From Cognataquiflexum aquatile (lineage in GTDB: Bacteria; Bacteroidota; Bacteroidia; Cytophagales; Cyclobacteriaceae), in NCBI RefSeq assembly GCF_003316845.1, contig NZ_QMIK01000011.1:1-64000 (forward strand): a stretch of DNA of 64,000 nucleotides, written 5' to 3'. Positions 1 through 9,070 of the stretch are shown one piece after another (position 1 is the stretch's first letter; the number at the start of each line of letters is the position of its first letter). The position numbers were made by a program, and so were the translations under genes. Under the pieces are notes generated by a model. It was not told the origin of the DNA, ran no database searches, and worked only from the letters and a program-made list of their open reading frames with translations.

Positions 1-266
1 GTGCCGATCAAGTCGGCACTACACAAGGTAAACATCCAAGTGAACGATCACTGTATGCTTCCTCTCCGGTATCGTAAAGGTAAAAAAAATTAAAATAATC
101 TTGATTTTAAAGATAGTACCTACACCTAGATTCACCATCAAAAGTCAAACTACACTCAGAAAGGGGTTCATGACGGAAAAGCCGTCAAACTTCTCAATAG
201 CCTCCAATAAAACCTTGGGTAAAGATGAAATAGGTTAGGCTTTAAAAAACCCCCGAGGGGATTATT
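1..266. other. Left-edge stretch, no confident gene
   Basis: Two plus-strand frames are open from the window edge and close at about 75 and 93, so the tail of a gene that starts outside the window is possible, but neither translation resembles a family I recognise. Three small hairpins are visible: a 7-bp perfect stem at 1-19, a 5-bp stem at about 172-186, and a 4-bp GC stem near 248-258 followed on the minus strand by a run of T, which could act as a weak terminator for the gene ending at 267. Confidence 0.3.
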
Positions 267-2168
267 TCAAACTGGGAAATTAAGTTCACCTTCTAATAAA
301 CATTTTGAAAGGTAATCTAAACTTGCATTATGTAAATTTTTCCTCTTTCTAATTCTTGTTGGATTATCTAATTGTTCTCGAAGTTTAATTACGAAGGCTT
401 TTTCGGGAAATAGCTTTTCAAAAATGTTTTTTCTATACCTGTTGATAAAGTAATGTCCTAGCTTCCAAATCTGTTCGTTGTCAAGTTTGTTAATTGTCCT
501 GATAGTTTTATTTAAATTAAACTCCATCCAAAAAGGAGAAAAGCGATATTCTTTGTTTAGGTCTTGAACTTTTTCAATGAAAGCACTATAGTCGTTTTGG
601 AAAAGTTTAAATAAATTTTCCAATTCATTGTCATTAGTTGTTTCCCTGAGCGAATTATTTATTTCTAGACAAAACCTAACTATTTCAATAACATCATCTT
701 TAAATTCTAAATCCTCGCTAACTGACATGTAAAAATCTATATTTGAGAGGTATTTATAATTTGGTCTACCTTTTAAAATGCCTTTTTTAAATCTCTTTTT
801 TAGTTTAATAAAATTTAAATTTAGAATGTTATTAAATCGAGTTGCGAAATGAAAAATTGTTCCATATTGTTGAAGCTGATATTTCCCTTCATCTAGGAAT
901 GATAACATTTTAAAAGTTTTTTCGCGGTATTCTTTATCGCTTAGGTTTAAACAATTAAAATAACCTAAATCATTTAAAATTTTTTCTTGATCAGGAACTA
1001 ATCCATCTTTGATTATGAAATATGCCTCAAGCTCTTCCTTCAATTCATCGATCTTGAATGCCCTAGTACCTGTTATGTAATCAAAAATGGATTTAAAAAA
1101 ATAGTAGTTCTTATTTGTATAATACTTCTTCTTAAAAATTTCAATGTAATCCAGTTCTTCGGATTCAACTCCTTTCTTTTTTATTTTATCTAAAAAGCTA
1201 TTAGAATCAACAAATTCAAAACGACCTTTGTCTATATCAATTATATCTTCAAGGTTTGTAGAGTTTAGTAAACCAAGTTTATACTCAATAGAAATAGCTA
1301 AAGTGAAATCTAAAATGGCTTTTTGTTTTTCATTTTTTAGAACTGAAAAATTATCATCCGCTTGAAATATGCTTTCAATAGGGCCAAAAATTTGTTTGAA
1401 ATGCTCTATAAAGAAAACTAAGTTTCGGAAATTGTTATTATTTACTTCAATGGTTCTTACAATTTCATCTTCTGAATTAATAAGAAATTTATGATAAATA
1501 CTAAATGCAGATGAATATCGACTGTCGATTATTTGGTTGTAGATTTTTTTGGGATTTGGGTTGTACTGAATAGAAACTCCAATAACTTTCTCCCTTAGGT
1601 TAGATGAATAGTTCGTGTCTTTAATTAGTTGCTCCTCATTTGCAATAATAAGAATTTTGGCGCCTTGATTTTCTACTAAAGAATTTATAAATCCAAAAAC
1701 GTCTCTTAAGTCCAGTGAATCACTTTTACGGTCTAAGTCGTCAAAACAAATAACTAATTCATCATACTTAAGCCAATCATCAGCATCTTGGTTTATATCT
1801 CCAATATATTTATCAATGTCCCCTGCTTGATTAAGTTGTGCAATACCTCGAATTATTGATTTCCCGATTCCTGCTGCAAGTTTAAGTCCCTTACTTTTAA
1901 GAATAGGAAATAGTTCTATGAAAATTGCTGTTTGTATTTCTTCTAAACTCTTGAAACCAAATAAGGAAATATGAATAGGAGTAAATTTTTTAGATTCGTC
2001 TTTTATCAAGGTAGTTTTTTTTATTTCTGGGGCAAGCTCATTTTTATAAAAATGTGTTTTACCAACCCCATATTGCCCGTTAATAATCACCGCATAATTT
2101 GTCTCTATTTTAAGATATTGTAAAACAATATCGATTTGATGTGTGCTCATTTTTATGTATTTTTTCAT
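267..2168 (-). CDS. KAP-family P-loop NTPase
   Basis: A 633-residue protein that fits the KAP NTPase family (AAA-like P-loop ATPases, several linked to phage exclusion or to membrane-associated complexes). Visible motifs are a Walker A (GQYGVGKT, residues 31-38) and a Walker B followed by a second acidic pair (LVICFDDLDR, 138-147); the remaining C-terminal part is long and mostly helical with no domain I can name. No clear membrane segments are present, unlike many KAP proteins. ATG at 2168 is used, but the ATG six codons in (2150) is equally plausible. The gene stands alone between intergenic regions and is visibly more AT-rich than everything downstream, which suggests horizontal acquisition. 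A defence role is inference from family habit only; no defence partner is visible in the window. Confidence 0.75.
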   Translation of the reverse strand: MKKYIKMSTHQIDIVLQYLKIETNYAVIINGQYGVGKTHFYKNELAPEIKKTTLIKDESKKFTPIHISLFGFKSLEEIQTAIFIELFPILKSKGLKLAAGIGKSIIRGIAQLNQAGDIDKYIGDINQDADDWLKYDELVICFDDLDRKSDSLDLRDVFGFINSLVENQGAKILIIANEEQLIKDTNYSSNLREKVIGVSIQYNPNPKKIYNQIIDSRYSSAFSIYHKFLINSEDEIVRTIEVNNNNFRNLVFFIEHFKQIFGPIESIFQADDNFSVLKNEKQKAILDFTLAISIEYKLGLLNSTNLEDIIDIDKGRFEFVDSNSFLDKIKKKGVESEELDYIEIFKKKYYTNKNYYFFKSIFDYITGTRAFKIDELKEELEAYFIIKDGLVPDQEKILNDLGYFNCLNLSDKEYREKTFKMLSFLDEGKYQLQQYGTIFHFATRFNNILNLNFIKLKKRFKKGILKGRPNYKYLSNIDFYMSVSEDLEFKDDVIEIVRFCLEINNSLRETTNDNELENLFKLFQNDYSAFIEKVQDLNKEYRFSPFWMEFNLNKTIRTINKLDNEQIWKLGHYFINRYRKNIFEKLFPEKAFVIKLREQLDNPTRIRKRKNLHNASLDYLSKCLLEGELNFPV

Positions 2169-2267
2169 GGGGAATATTTAAATATCTGATTAGTTTATCA
2201 TTAATCCAATCCTTCCTTCAAACATTCTGTTTATTCAAATCCTCTGTTTTCCATCCCCTAAACCCCA

Positions 2268-2294
2268 CAAAAAAACCACCGCAATTGCAGTGGT
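2268..2294 (-). terminator. Intrinsic terminator of sugar operon
   Basis: Read on the minus strand, a near-perfect stem (5 bp plus a palindromic 8-bp core, one mismatch, 2275-2294) is followed by a run of T (2268-2274). It lies about 50 bp beyond the stop of the Gfo/Idh gene, so it probably ends that operon. Confidence 0.7.
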
Positions 2295-2342
2295 ATTTGA
2301 GGTTTGATTGTGTTAGTGTTAGTAGTAAATATTGTGATGTGC

Positions 2343-3452
2343 TTACCTGAGGGTAAAGGAAGGCAGCTTCATGATCTGACCACCGGCCATCGCGGACTCA
2401 TGGGCAAGGATTCCTACGCAGGTGATATTGGCGGACTGTCTTGCATCAGGATAGGGAGCCCTTCCTTCGTGCAGGGCTGACAGAAATTCATTGACAAGGT
2501 GCGGATGCGAACCGCCGTGTCCCGCCCCTTGGATAAAGGAAAGGTGTTGGTTGTCATCCGAATCATACACCCCTGCGGTGGTGAAGGAAGCGATTTCCTT
2601 TGGCAGCAGGTGGGCATAATCAGGGATTTTGACCCGCTCGGGGACTTCCCCGGTATGGATGACGGAGTCCTCATGCTCGATCAGTGTCCATTCAAATGAC
2701 TTTTTGGAACCATAGACATCAAAGCTTTCGCGGTATTGTCTCGCCGTGTTGAAGAGCGAGCGGGTAACTTCTGCAGAGAGGTCGGAGTCTTTGAGTTTGA
2801 TATGGCAGGTTTCAATGGCAAAGGGAGAACCGTATTTTGGGATGAGGTTTTCGTCTATTCTTCCCGACCCAAAGCATGACACGTATTCGGCCTGTGCTTT
2901 TGGCAGTGCCAATACCGGTCCCACGCAGTGTGTCGCGTAGTGCATCGGCGGCAGCCCTTCCCAGTATCCCGGCCAACCGGCCATCTCCTGTTGGTGACTT
3001 GCTCTCAGAAACTGGATTTTACCCAATTCCCCTTTCTCATACATCTCCTTGACAAAAAGGAATTCACGGGAATAGATCACCGTCTCCATCATCATGTACG
3101 TCAGTCCTGTTTTCTCACAGGCTTCGACGATCTGACGGCACTCTTCCACAGTCGTGGCCATAGGCACGGTGCAGGCGACATGCTTGCCGGCCCTGAGTGC
3201 TTTGAGCGATTGCTCGGCATGGGATTGGATCGGGGTGTTGATATGGACTGCGTCTATGTTTGGATCTTTGAGGAGCTCATCGTAGTCGCTGTAGCGTTTC
3301 GCTACGCCAAAGGCATCTCCGATTTCATTGAGCTTGTCTTCGTTTCTTTGGCAGATGGCATACATATTGGCTAGCGGATGCTTCTGGTAGATGGGGATGA
3401 ATTCCGCCCCAAAACCAAGTCCGACGATGGCGATGTTGAGTTGTTTTGGCAT
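2343..3452 (-). CDS. Gfo/Idh/MocA family oxidoreductase
   Basis: A 369-residue NAD(P)-dependent sugar oxidoreductase. It has an N-terminal Rossmann fold with the dinucleotide motif GLGFGA (11-16) and the C-terminal alpha/beta domain of the family, with candidate catalytic histidines in HYATH (169-173). Family members oxidise or epimerise sugar hydroxyls, including C3 oxidation of glycosides. One oddity is that the usual EKP signature, whose Lys contacts the nicotinamide, reads CTVP (92-95), so the Lys is absent. It is the last gene of a three-gene minus-strand unit with a TIM-barrel isomerase and a ThuA/dehydrogenase lipoprotein. This gene set resembles 3-keto-glycoside catabolic loci, but the substrate is unknown. 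A repeat-rich 154-bp gap separates it from the isomerase gene. Confidence 0.88.
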   Translation of the reverse strand: MPKQLNIAIVGLGFGAEFIPIYQKHPLANMYAICQRNEDKLNEIGDAFGVAKRYSDYDELLKDPNIDAVHINTPIQSHAEQSLKALRAGKHVACTVPMATTVEECRQIVEACEKTGLTYMMMETVIYSREFLFVKEMYEKGELGKIQFLRASHQQEMAGWPGYWEGLPPMHYATHCVGPVLALPKAQAEYVSCFGSGRIDENLIPKYGSPFAIETCHIKLKDSDLSAEVTRSLFNTARQYRESFDVYGSKKSFEWTLIEHEDSVIHTGEVPERVKIPDYAHLLPKEIASFTTAGVYDSDDNQHLSFIQGAGHGGSHPHLVNEFLSALHEGRAPYPDARQSANITCVGILAHESAMAGGQIMKLPSFTLR

Positions 3453-3474
3453 ATGGCTTTTATGGTTATTTGTT

Positions 3475-3602
3475 AGAGGTTAAATGGTTATTGGGTTAAT
3501 GGTTATTGGTTAAGGGTAAGTGGTAAGAGGTAAAAGGTAAGAGGTAAGAAGATTTTGGGGCTCTCCAGCTCCGTGCTCCCTGTGTGCTTTGTGGTGAAAG
3601 AC
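3475..3602. repeat. Degenerate short tandem repeats inside operon gap
   Basis: Two repeat types lie side by side between the isomerase and oxidoreductase genes. From 3475 to 3551 a degenerate GGTAAG/GGTTA-type unit of about 7-12 bp is repeated; from about 3566 to 3600 the minus strand reads as CACAAAG-CACACAG-type units. The same GGTAAG-type unit recurs near 12401-12452, 51624-51650 and, inverted, 52115-52205. No ORF is supported here. Confidence 0.6.
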
Positions 3603-3606
3603 CTCC

Positions 3607-4482
3607 CTAGTGTGTGAATTGTTTGCCGGAAAGCCAGTCCTTGAGGAAATGAAGTCCGCGGGAAGCAAATTCATCCTGACTTGGTGCAAGGGGTTTCCAG
3701 ATGCAGACAGCACCGGCGAGTTCCTGCACATTTGGCGTAAAGCTCTCAATCGAAATCACTCCGGTATAGTTCACGGCAGCCAATCCCCTTTTGAAGGAGA
3801 ACCAACTTGTCTGACCAGTTCCGGGGATGCCGCGGTGGTTTTCGGAAACCTGCACGTGGAGCAATTTATCCCCGACATGCCTGACGGCTTCTTCCAGATT
3901 GGATTCTTCAATGCTCATATGAAACCCATCCAAGAGCACTTTGGCAGCGGGATGGTTGATGTCTGAGATGAGCTGCATGAGTTCCTTCGTGGTATTGATC
4001 AGGTCAGTTTCGAAGCGGTTCAAAGCTTCCAAAGCAATCTCCTGTCCCATGGACTCAGCCATCTGGCAGACTTTGTGTAGGTTGGTGACGGCGCGGTCCC
4101 ACTCTATCTTTCGCTGCTCGGGAGAGACGAGCCTTGCTTTTCCCACCGCAGAGTACATCGGCCCGGCCACGAACTTGGCGCCGAGAGCAGAACTGATCTC
4201 AAAGCATTTTTGCAGGTAGTCAAAGCTTGTCTTGTGAAAACTCGGATCATCATGCGTCAGGTCCCTTGTCGGCCCAAAAGCCCCACAAATGATGGGCTGC
4301 AGGCTGAATTCTGCAAGTGCTTTTTTGACGGAAGGAATGTCGATCAGATCCGGGTTTTCGACGGGTATTTCTACCGCGTCGAAGCCCATTTCTTTGATTT
4401 TTGAGAATAATCCAATTGTATCTTTTTGGAAAGGAGATGTCCAAAGCCAGGTGCTGACACCAAAAGTTGCATTTATTGCCAT
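3607..4482 (-). CDS. Sugar phosphate isomerase/epimerase (AP endonuclease 2-like TIM barrel)
   Basis: A 291-residue xylose-isomerase-like TIM barrel of the IolE/tagatose-3-epimerase group, cytoplasmic (no signal peptide). Typical elements are the N-terminal STWLWTSPF strand, the first metal-site region FDAVEIPVEN (about 35-44), ALEALNRFE in the middle with a conserved Glu, LLDGFHMSIEE for the Asp/His pair, and a C-terminal ISIESF strand with the last Glu. Such proteins isomerise or epimerise keto-sugars and bind a divalent metal. The start ATG at 4482 lies 13 bp downstream of the stop of the ThuA/dehydrogenase gene, so the two are co-transcribed. Together with the following Gfo/Idh enzyme it suggests processing of an oxidised sugar. 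The exact substrate cannot be read from sequence. Confidence 0.85.
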   Translation of the reverse strand: MAINATFGVSTWLWTSPFQKDTIGLFSKIKEMGFDAVEIPVENPDLIDIPSVKKALAEFSLQPIICGAFGPTRDLTHDDPSFHKTSFDYLQKCFEISSALGAKFVAGPMYSAVGKARLVSPEQRKIEWDRAVTNLHKVCQMAESMGQEIALEALNRFETDLINTTKELMQLISDINHPAAKVLLDGFHMSIEESNLEEAVRHVGDKLLHVQVSENHRGIPGTGQTSWFSFKRGLAAVNYTGVISIESFTPNVQELAGAVCIWKPLAPSQDEFASRGLHFLKDWLSGKQFTH

Positions 4483-4495
4483 AATTTCCCGGTTT

Positions 4496-7400
4496 TTACT
4501 CGACGATCATTTTACCGTTCATGATGCGCCAATGACCCGGTACAGTACATACAAAAGGATATTCTCCTTTTTGGGTAGGTGCAGTGAAAATGATGGATTC
4601 GAGCCCTTCAGGATCCACAAGCTTGGAAGCGATAATGATCTCAGGGATATTGGGGACATAGTTTTTTTCGATTCCTTTTGGATCTCTTGCCATTTCGTCA
4701 GCGGCTTTTCCTACCTTTTCGAGCGAACCAATCTTGGCAACGATCAGGTTGTGCTGCATGAAATCTTTGTTTTCGAAGTCAATGATCACTTGCTGTCCGG
4801 CTTTCACCTTGAAGCTTGTCACATTGTACTTCATTTCATGGGGAATGACGCCGATCTTCACTACCAAGGCATTTTCCCTTGATACCGGAGAGGCTTTTTC
4901 AGGTCCTTTGGCCAAATATTCCTGCAGGTTGAAGTTGGGATCTTTGAGGCTGAGGTAGCTGTCTCTACCCATTCTTCCCCTTAGCCAAGAGAAACCTTCG
5001 TAGTCACCGACCTGATTTTCTTCACCCATGTCATTGCCGACACGGATTCTGTCCGGAGTCAAGGGAGCGGTAAATAGGGAAGGTGCTTTTGCTTTGGCAA
5101 CCGGATTGTCATTGACCTGCAATGTCATCACTCCGCCCTCAAGGAGCTTTGCTTCCACCTTAAACAGTTCCTTTGGCAGGTTGCCGGCGGTGATTTTATA
5201 GGTTTTGCCGTTTTGTTTTACCACCCAATTCAAGGTAGATTTTTTTACAAAAAGGGAATACCCGTTCATCTTGTTTCCCTGCGCGGCGATGACTCCTTCG
5301 AGCGGTTCGTTTCCTTCCGCCAACTCGGTGACGATATGGATTTCTTTGTTGCTGACATCAGGAGGATAGACGATCGCTGCCCTTCTGTCGAGGTTGTATT
5401 GCTCGACGACAAGACTCTTGGTCAGCTTTTCTGTCAGGGTGTAGAGAGAATCTACTTTTTCTTCAGGGAAAAGCGTGGCAAGGTTTTGTTCAAAATAACT
5501 TGGATGGGCGAGTACCCCGGAAAAAATCACCTGAGGAAGATAGGCGTCTTTGCCGTTGGCTTCGTCCTGACTTGCTTCATAGATCAAAGAGCTGATCTCA
5601 GGAGATGTCGGGATTTCTGCCAACGCAAGGAAAGTAGCTTTCCTTACATTGAGGTCTTGGTCCTGATGGAGTTTGTTGGATTGGATCAGTGCAAAAGTTT
5701 CCTGTGTTTTTGGAAGAACTTCAATGGCGTTTTTCCTGACACCTGCAGAAGGGTGACTGAGTGCTTTGCCGACTATTTTGAGGGCATTGGCATCATCACC
5801 GCTCAGTGCGCCGAGGCCATGCAATGCCCAAAGGGCATGGTTGGCAGCGGTATTGAGACCGATTTCATCCACATCCGTATTTTCAACCAGCTTGTATAGG
5901 TCACCGATGATGCTTTTGTTTTGGGTTTCGACAATGAGCCTTTGGGCAGTCATTCTCCAAAACATGTTGTCGCTTTTCAAGCCTGCGATCAGGTCAGCGT
6001 TTTTGGTCGGATCAATGGAGAATCCTTTGTATTCCGGCGCGCCTCTGTATACCAATCTGTAAATCCTGCCGTGCTTGGCATCTCGCATCGGGTTGATGTA
6101 GGCATTTCCGGCACCGTTTTCAAATCCTTTTGGAGTAGGATTGTGCTGGATGATAAAATCATACCAATCCGCAATCCAAAGAGAACCATCCGGTCCGACT
6201 TCAGCATGCACTGGAGAGAACCATTCGTCTGAACTTGCTACGATATTGAAGCCGTTCTTTTCTTTGAATCCTGATCCGTCTTTGGTGATGATGGCATTGT
6301 GAAGTACCCTTCCTGTTGGTTCGGCCACAAAAGCCACCCTATTCCAATAGGATTTAGGGAAAGTTCTTGCTGTGTAGAAGTTATGTCCTGCAGCAGCGGT
6401 ATAGCCGCCATGGTAATCCACCTGTCTCAAAAACTGCGTCAGGTGCGGCATGTCGTAGTGGCTGTCAATACCAAAGACGGTATTGTTCATCCCACCTGCA
6501 ATGGGTCTTTTGACGTTTTTGTTGGTCATAGCCAAGTAGGCAGAGTGCTGACCGTTGGCAGTGGAAATGAAGACATTGAAATCTTCCGAGAAGCCAAGTC
6601 CCCAGGTATTGTTACTTGTCGAACCTAAAAACTCAAAATTGGATGCATCAGGAGCGAATCTATAGACACCTTGGGAGAAATTGAATTCCTGCCCGCCAAC
6701 AGTTCCTTTGAAACCTGAATATCCCAAAACACCCCAAATGTTATTGTCATAGCCATACTTCAGGTTGGAAGGTCCGGCGTGTGTATCGCTTTTGCCCCAA
6801 CCTGTGATCAATACTTCTCTTACATCGGCTTTGTCGTCACCGTCTGTATCTTTTAAGAATACAAAATCCGGAGCCATGGAGATGAGGATACCTCTGTTCA
6901 TGGCCATGATGCTTGTGGGGATGTTGAGTCCATCAGCAAAGACAGTTACTTTGTCAGCTTTGCCGTCGCCGTCGGTATCTTCAAGGATTTTGATGCGGTC
7001 ATTTCCGCCTTCAGTGCGGACTTCGTTAGGATAATCTTCTGTTTCGATCACATACAACCTTCCCTTTTCATCCCAACACATTGCCATTGGATTGACGATC
7101 TGAGGCTCAGAAGCGAATAGCTGCAATTCAAATCCTACAGGAATCTGAATCAATTTCATGGATTCTTCCGGAGAAAGCGGATGTTGGTATCTCGGTGCCG
7201 GGTCTTTGTTTTCGTAGTTTGGAATGACGGCCTCTTCAAAAACCGGTTGAGGGATTTTGAAATCGGCCACCTGCTTGGCTACATCATCTCCTATCGCCCA
7301 AATTACGCCATTGGCGACAAGGGTATGGAAGTTCGGCTGAGACCAAGTGCGTTCATTGTGTCCATAAGCGGTATAAAATACACGTCCTTTTCCTTGATTT

Positions 7401-7993
7401 CTCACCCAAGTCCAAGGCTCGCGGTGTCCGTTTTCTTCCCTTTCCATCAGGACGGTCATGTCGGGATTGATCCGGGTATGGATATAGGTTTCATCCCATG
7501 TTTCAAATACTTCCACGCCCTGCATTACGGGATGCTCAGCGGCAATGATATCAACCTTGAAATCACCCGTGCCATGCGATTGGAACTGTCCGCCTACGGC
7601 TTCGACATACCAATCAGAATTCTGGAAACAGAAAGAGGCACTGTGGAGGGGAATAAAACCTTTGCCGCTTTCCACATACTCTTTGAGGGCAGCTTCCTGT
7701 TCTACAGTAATACTGTCGTGGTTGGCATAGATCATGATCCCGTCATACTGATTCAGGTTGTCCAGGTTCAGGTCATTTGGATCAGAAGTATAGGTGAGGT
7801 TTATGCCTTTTTGGAAAAGTGGTCGAGCCAGATAAGGCATCAGTTTCTCCGAATCATGGTGCTTGCTGTCATGTCCGAGGAAAAGGATTTCTGCTCTTCT
7901 TGGCCCTGTGGGAAGCTCCGGTAAATTGGACTTTTTGCCACAACCGATGACAGAGAAGAGGAGAAGGAGGAGGAGTAAATGAGAATATCTCAT
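4496..7993 (-). CDS. ThuA-dehydrogenase-HEAT-azurin fusion lipoprotein
   Basis: A 1165-residue secreted lipoprotein: the leader ends at a lipobox (SVIGC, Cys18). Domains in order are ThuA-like (about 34-240, trehalose-utilisation/glutamine-amidotransferase fold), a six-bladed propeller of the membrane-bound dehydrogenase type (about 265-660, with DTDGDGKAD calcium-type loops), HEAT repeats (about 680-830), an unassigned beta-rich part (about 870-1030), and a C-terminal azurin/plastocyanin domain (about 1045-1165). The copper ligands are visible as MQHN and CTVPGHWRIM, with azurin's C-x4-H-x3-M spacing. Related planctomycete and Bacteroidota proteins usually end in a CxxCH haem motif; none is present here, so the copper domain may be the electron acceptor. 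It is the first gene of the operon and is divergent from the AraC gene. Confidence 0.82.
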   Translation of the reverse strand: MRYSHLLLLLLLFSVIGCGKKSNLPELPTGPRRAEILFLGHDSKHHDSEKLMPYLARPLFQKGINLTYTSDPNDLNLDNLNQYDGIMIYANHDSITVEQEAALKEYVESGKGFIPLHSASFCFQNSDWYVEAVGGQFQSHGTGDFKVDIIAAEHPVMQGVEVFETWDETYIHTRINPDMTVLMEREENGHREPWTWVRNQGKGRVFYTAYGHNERTWSQPNFHTLVANGVIWAIGDDVAKQVADFKIPQPVFEEAVIPNYENKDPAPRYQHPLSPEESMKLIQIPVGFELQLFASEPQIVNPMAMCWDEKGRLYVIETEDYPNEVRTEGGNDRIKILEDTDGDGKADKVTVFADGLNIPTSIMAMNRGILISMAPDFVFLKDTDGDDKADVREVLITGWGKSDTHAGPSNLKYGYDNNIWGVLGYSGFKGTVGGQEFNFSQGVYRFAPDASNFEFLGSTSNNTWGLGFSEDFNVFISTANGQHSAYLAMTNKNVKRPIAGGMNNTVFGIDSHYDMPHLTQFLRQVDYHGGYTAAAGHNFYTARTFPKSYWNRVAFVAEPTGRVLHNAIITKDGSGFKEKNGFNIVASSDEWFSPVHAEVGPDGSLWIADWYDFIIQHNPTPKGFENGAGNAYINPMRDAKHGRIYRLVYRGAPEYKGFSIDPTKNADLIAGLKSDNMFWRMTAQRLIVETQNKSIIGDLYKLVENTDVDEIGLNTAANHALWALHGLGALSGDDANALKIVGKALSHPSAGVRKNAIEVLPKTQETFALIQSNKLHQDQDLNVRKATFLALAEIPTSPEISSLIYEASQDEANGKDAYLPQVIFSGVLAHPSYFEQNLATLFPEEKVDSLYTLTEKLTKSLVVEQYNLDRRAAIVYPPDVSNKEIHIVTELAEGNEPLEGVIAAQGNKMNGYSLFVKKSTLNWVVKQNGKTYKITAGNLPKELFKVEAKLLEGGVMTLQVNDNPVAKAKAPSLFTAPLTPDRIRVGNDMGEENQVGDYEGFSWLRGRMGRDSYLSLKDPNFNLQEYLAKGPEKASPVSRENALVVKIGVIPHEMKYNVTSFKVKAGQQVIIDFENKDFMQHNLIVAKIGSLEKVGKAADEMARDPKGIEKNYVPNIPEIIIASKLVDPEGLESIIFTAPTQKGEYPFVCTVPGHWRIMNGKMIVE

Positions 7994-8144
7994 GGATGGT
8001 TTTATTTAGGGGAATTTAGGGTTTATTGGAAGATTCAAATTCCACATTTATCAAATGGCAATCTTCCTTTTTTTTTGCTGATTATGACTTTATTTTGTTC
8101 AAAAATTTAATTTTCATGTATAATTATGGCATAATTGACTAATC

Positions 8145-9020
8145 ATGAAACAGGCACTTCAAAAATCAAGGATTCCTGAGGACAAAGCTTTCGTTGCCAA
8201 AGCGCTTGTTGCCCCTAATTTTGACAAACATTGGCACTTTCACAATGAGTACCAATTGTTCTTGGTTTTGGAAGGAAAAGGGACAAGGTTTATCGGCGAT
8301 CAGATGAAGCCTTTCCGTGAATTTGACATGGTTTTTACCGGTCCAAATCTCCCGCATCTGTGGCGGAACGACCCGCAGTACTTTGATAAAGACAGCGGCC
8401 TGAGGACCAAAGGGATTGTGGTGTACTTTGGCAAGGACTTTTTGGGAAATGCCATTCATGATAAAGAGGAGTTTGAAGGCATCAAGACCCTGCTCCAAAA
8501 ATCAGAGCGGGGATTGGAGATAACCGGAAAGACCAATGAATTGCTCCGCCCTCAATTTGAGAAATTGACGGAATCAAAAGGAATTGACAGCATCCTGAAA
8601 TTGCTGGAAATCCTGAAAGTCCTGTCCGAATCCTCCGATTGCCATCCGATCACTCAGGCCGGCTATATCAACACCAACAAAGAATCCGAAAAAGACCGGA
8701 TGAGCAAGGTATATGAGTATGTAATGGAAAATTTCCGCCAAAAAATCCTGCTTGAGGAGGTGGCCTCCATGGCCAATATGACGGAAAGTGCTTTTAGCAG
8801 GTACTTTTCTTCGAGGATGAACAAATCCTTTTCGGAGTTTCTCACCGATGTCAGGATCGGGCATGCCTGCAAATTGCTCCATGAGATGGACGCCAATATC
8901 AGTGAAATCTGTTATGAGAGCGGTTTCAATACCCTTTCCAATTTCAACAGGCAGTTCAAAGAAAGGATCGGCGTGACTCCTTTGGTTTACAAAAAGGATT
9001 TCTTGAAAACACTTGGGTAG
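8145..9020 (+). CDS. AraC-family transcriptional regulator
   Basis: A 291-residue regulator with an N-terminal cupin sensing domain (HWHFHNEYQLFLVLEGKG at about 29-46, then LPHLW) and a C-terminal double helix-turn-helix AraC domain (about 190-290, with the SGFNTLSNFNRQFK signature of the second HTH). It is transcribed away from the ThuA/isomerase/oxidoreductase operon across a 151-bp intergenic region. Local regulation of that operon in response to a sugar is therefore the simplest inference. The stop is followed by a strong hairpin shared with the convergent peptidase gene. Confidence 0.9.
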   Translation: MKQALQKSRIPEDKAFVAKALVAPNFDKHWHFHNEYQLFLVLEGKGTRFIGDQMKPFREFDMVFTGPNLPHLWRNDPQYFDKDSGLRTKGIVVYFGKDFLGNAIHDKEEFEGIKTLLQKSERGLEITGKTNELLRPQFEKLTESKGIDSILKLLEILKVLSESSDCHPITQAGYINTNKESEKDRMSKVYEYVMENFRQKILLEEVASMANMTESAFSRYFSSRMNKSFSEFLTDVRIGHACKLLHEMDANISEICYESGFNTLSNFNRQFKERIGVTPLVYKKDFLKTLG

Positions 9021-9028
9021 AAGAAACC

Positions 9029-9053
9029 CTCCAAGGGTTCTGAACCCTTGGAG
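9029..9053. terminator. Bidirectional hairpin between convergent genes
   Basis: An 11-bp perfect stem with a 3-nt loop lies between the AraC stop (9020) and the end of the M14 peptidase gene (9071). No long T run follows on either side, so it may be a weak terminator or a 3'-end stabiliser. Confidence 0.55.
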
Positions 9054-9070
9054 AGTTGGATATTTATAGA

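Noticed and set aside
1-93. Tail of a protein-coding gene in one of two open plus-strand frames
   Set aside because: Too short, two frames compete, and neither translation resembles a known family.
5213-5899. 228-residue plus-strand frame
   Set aside because: Antisense to the ThuA/dehydrogenase gene, with no recognisable domain.
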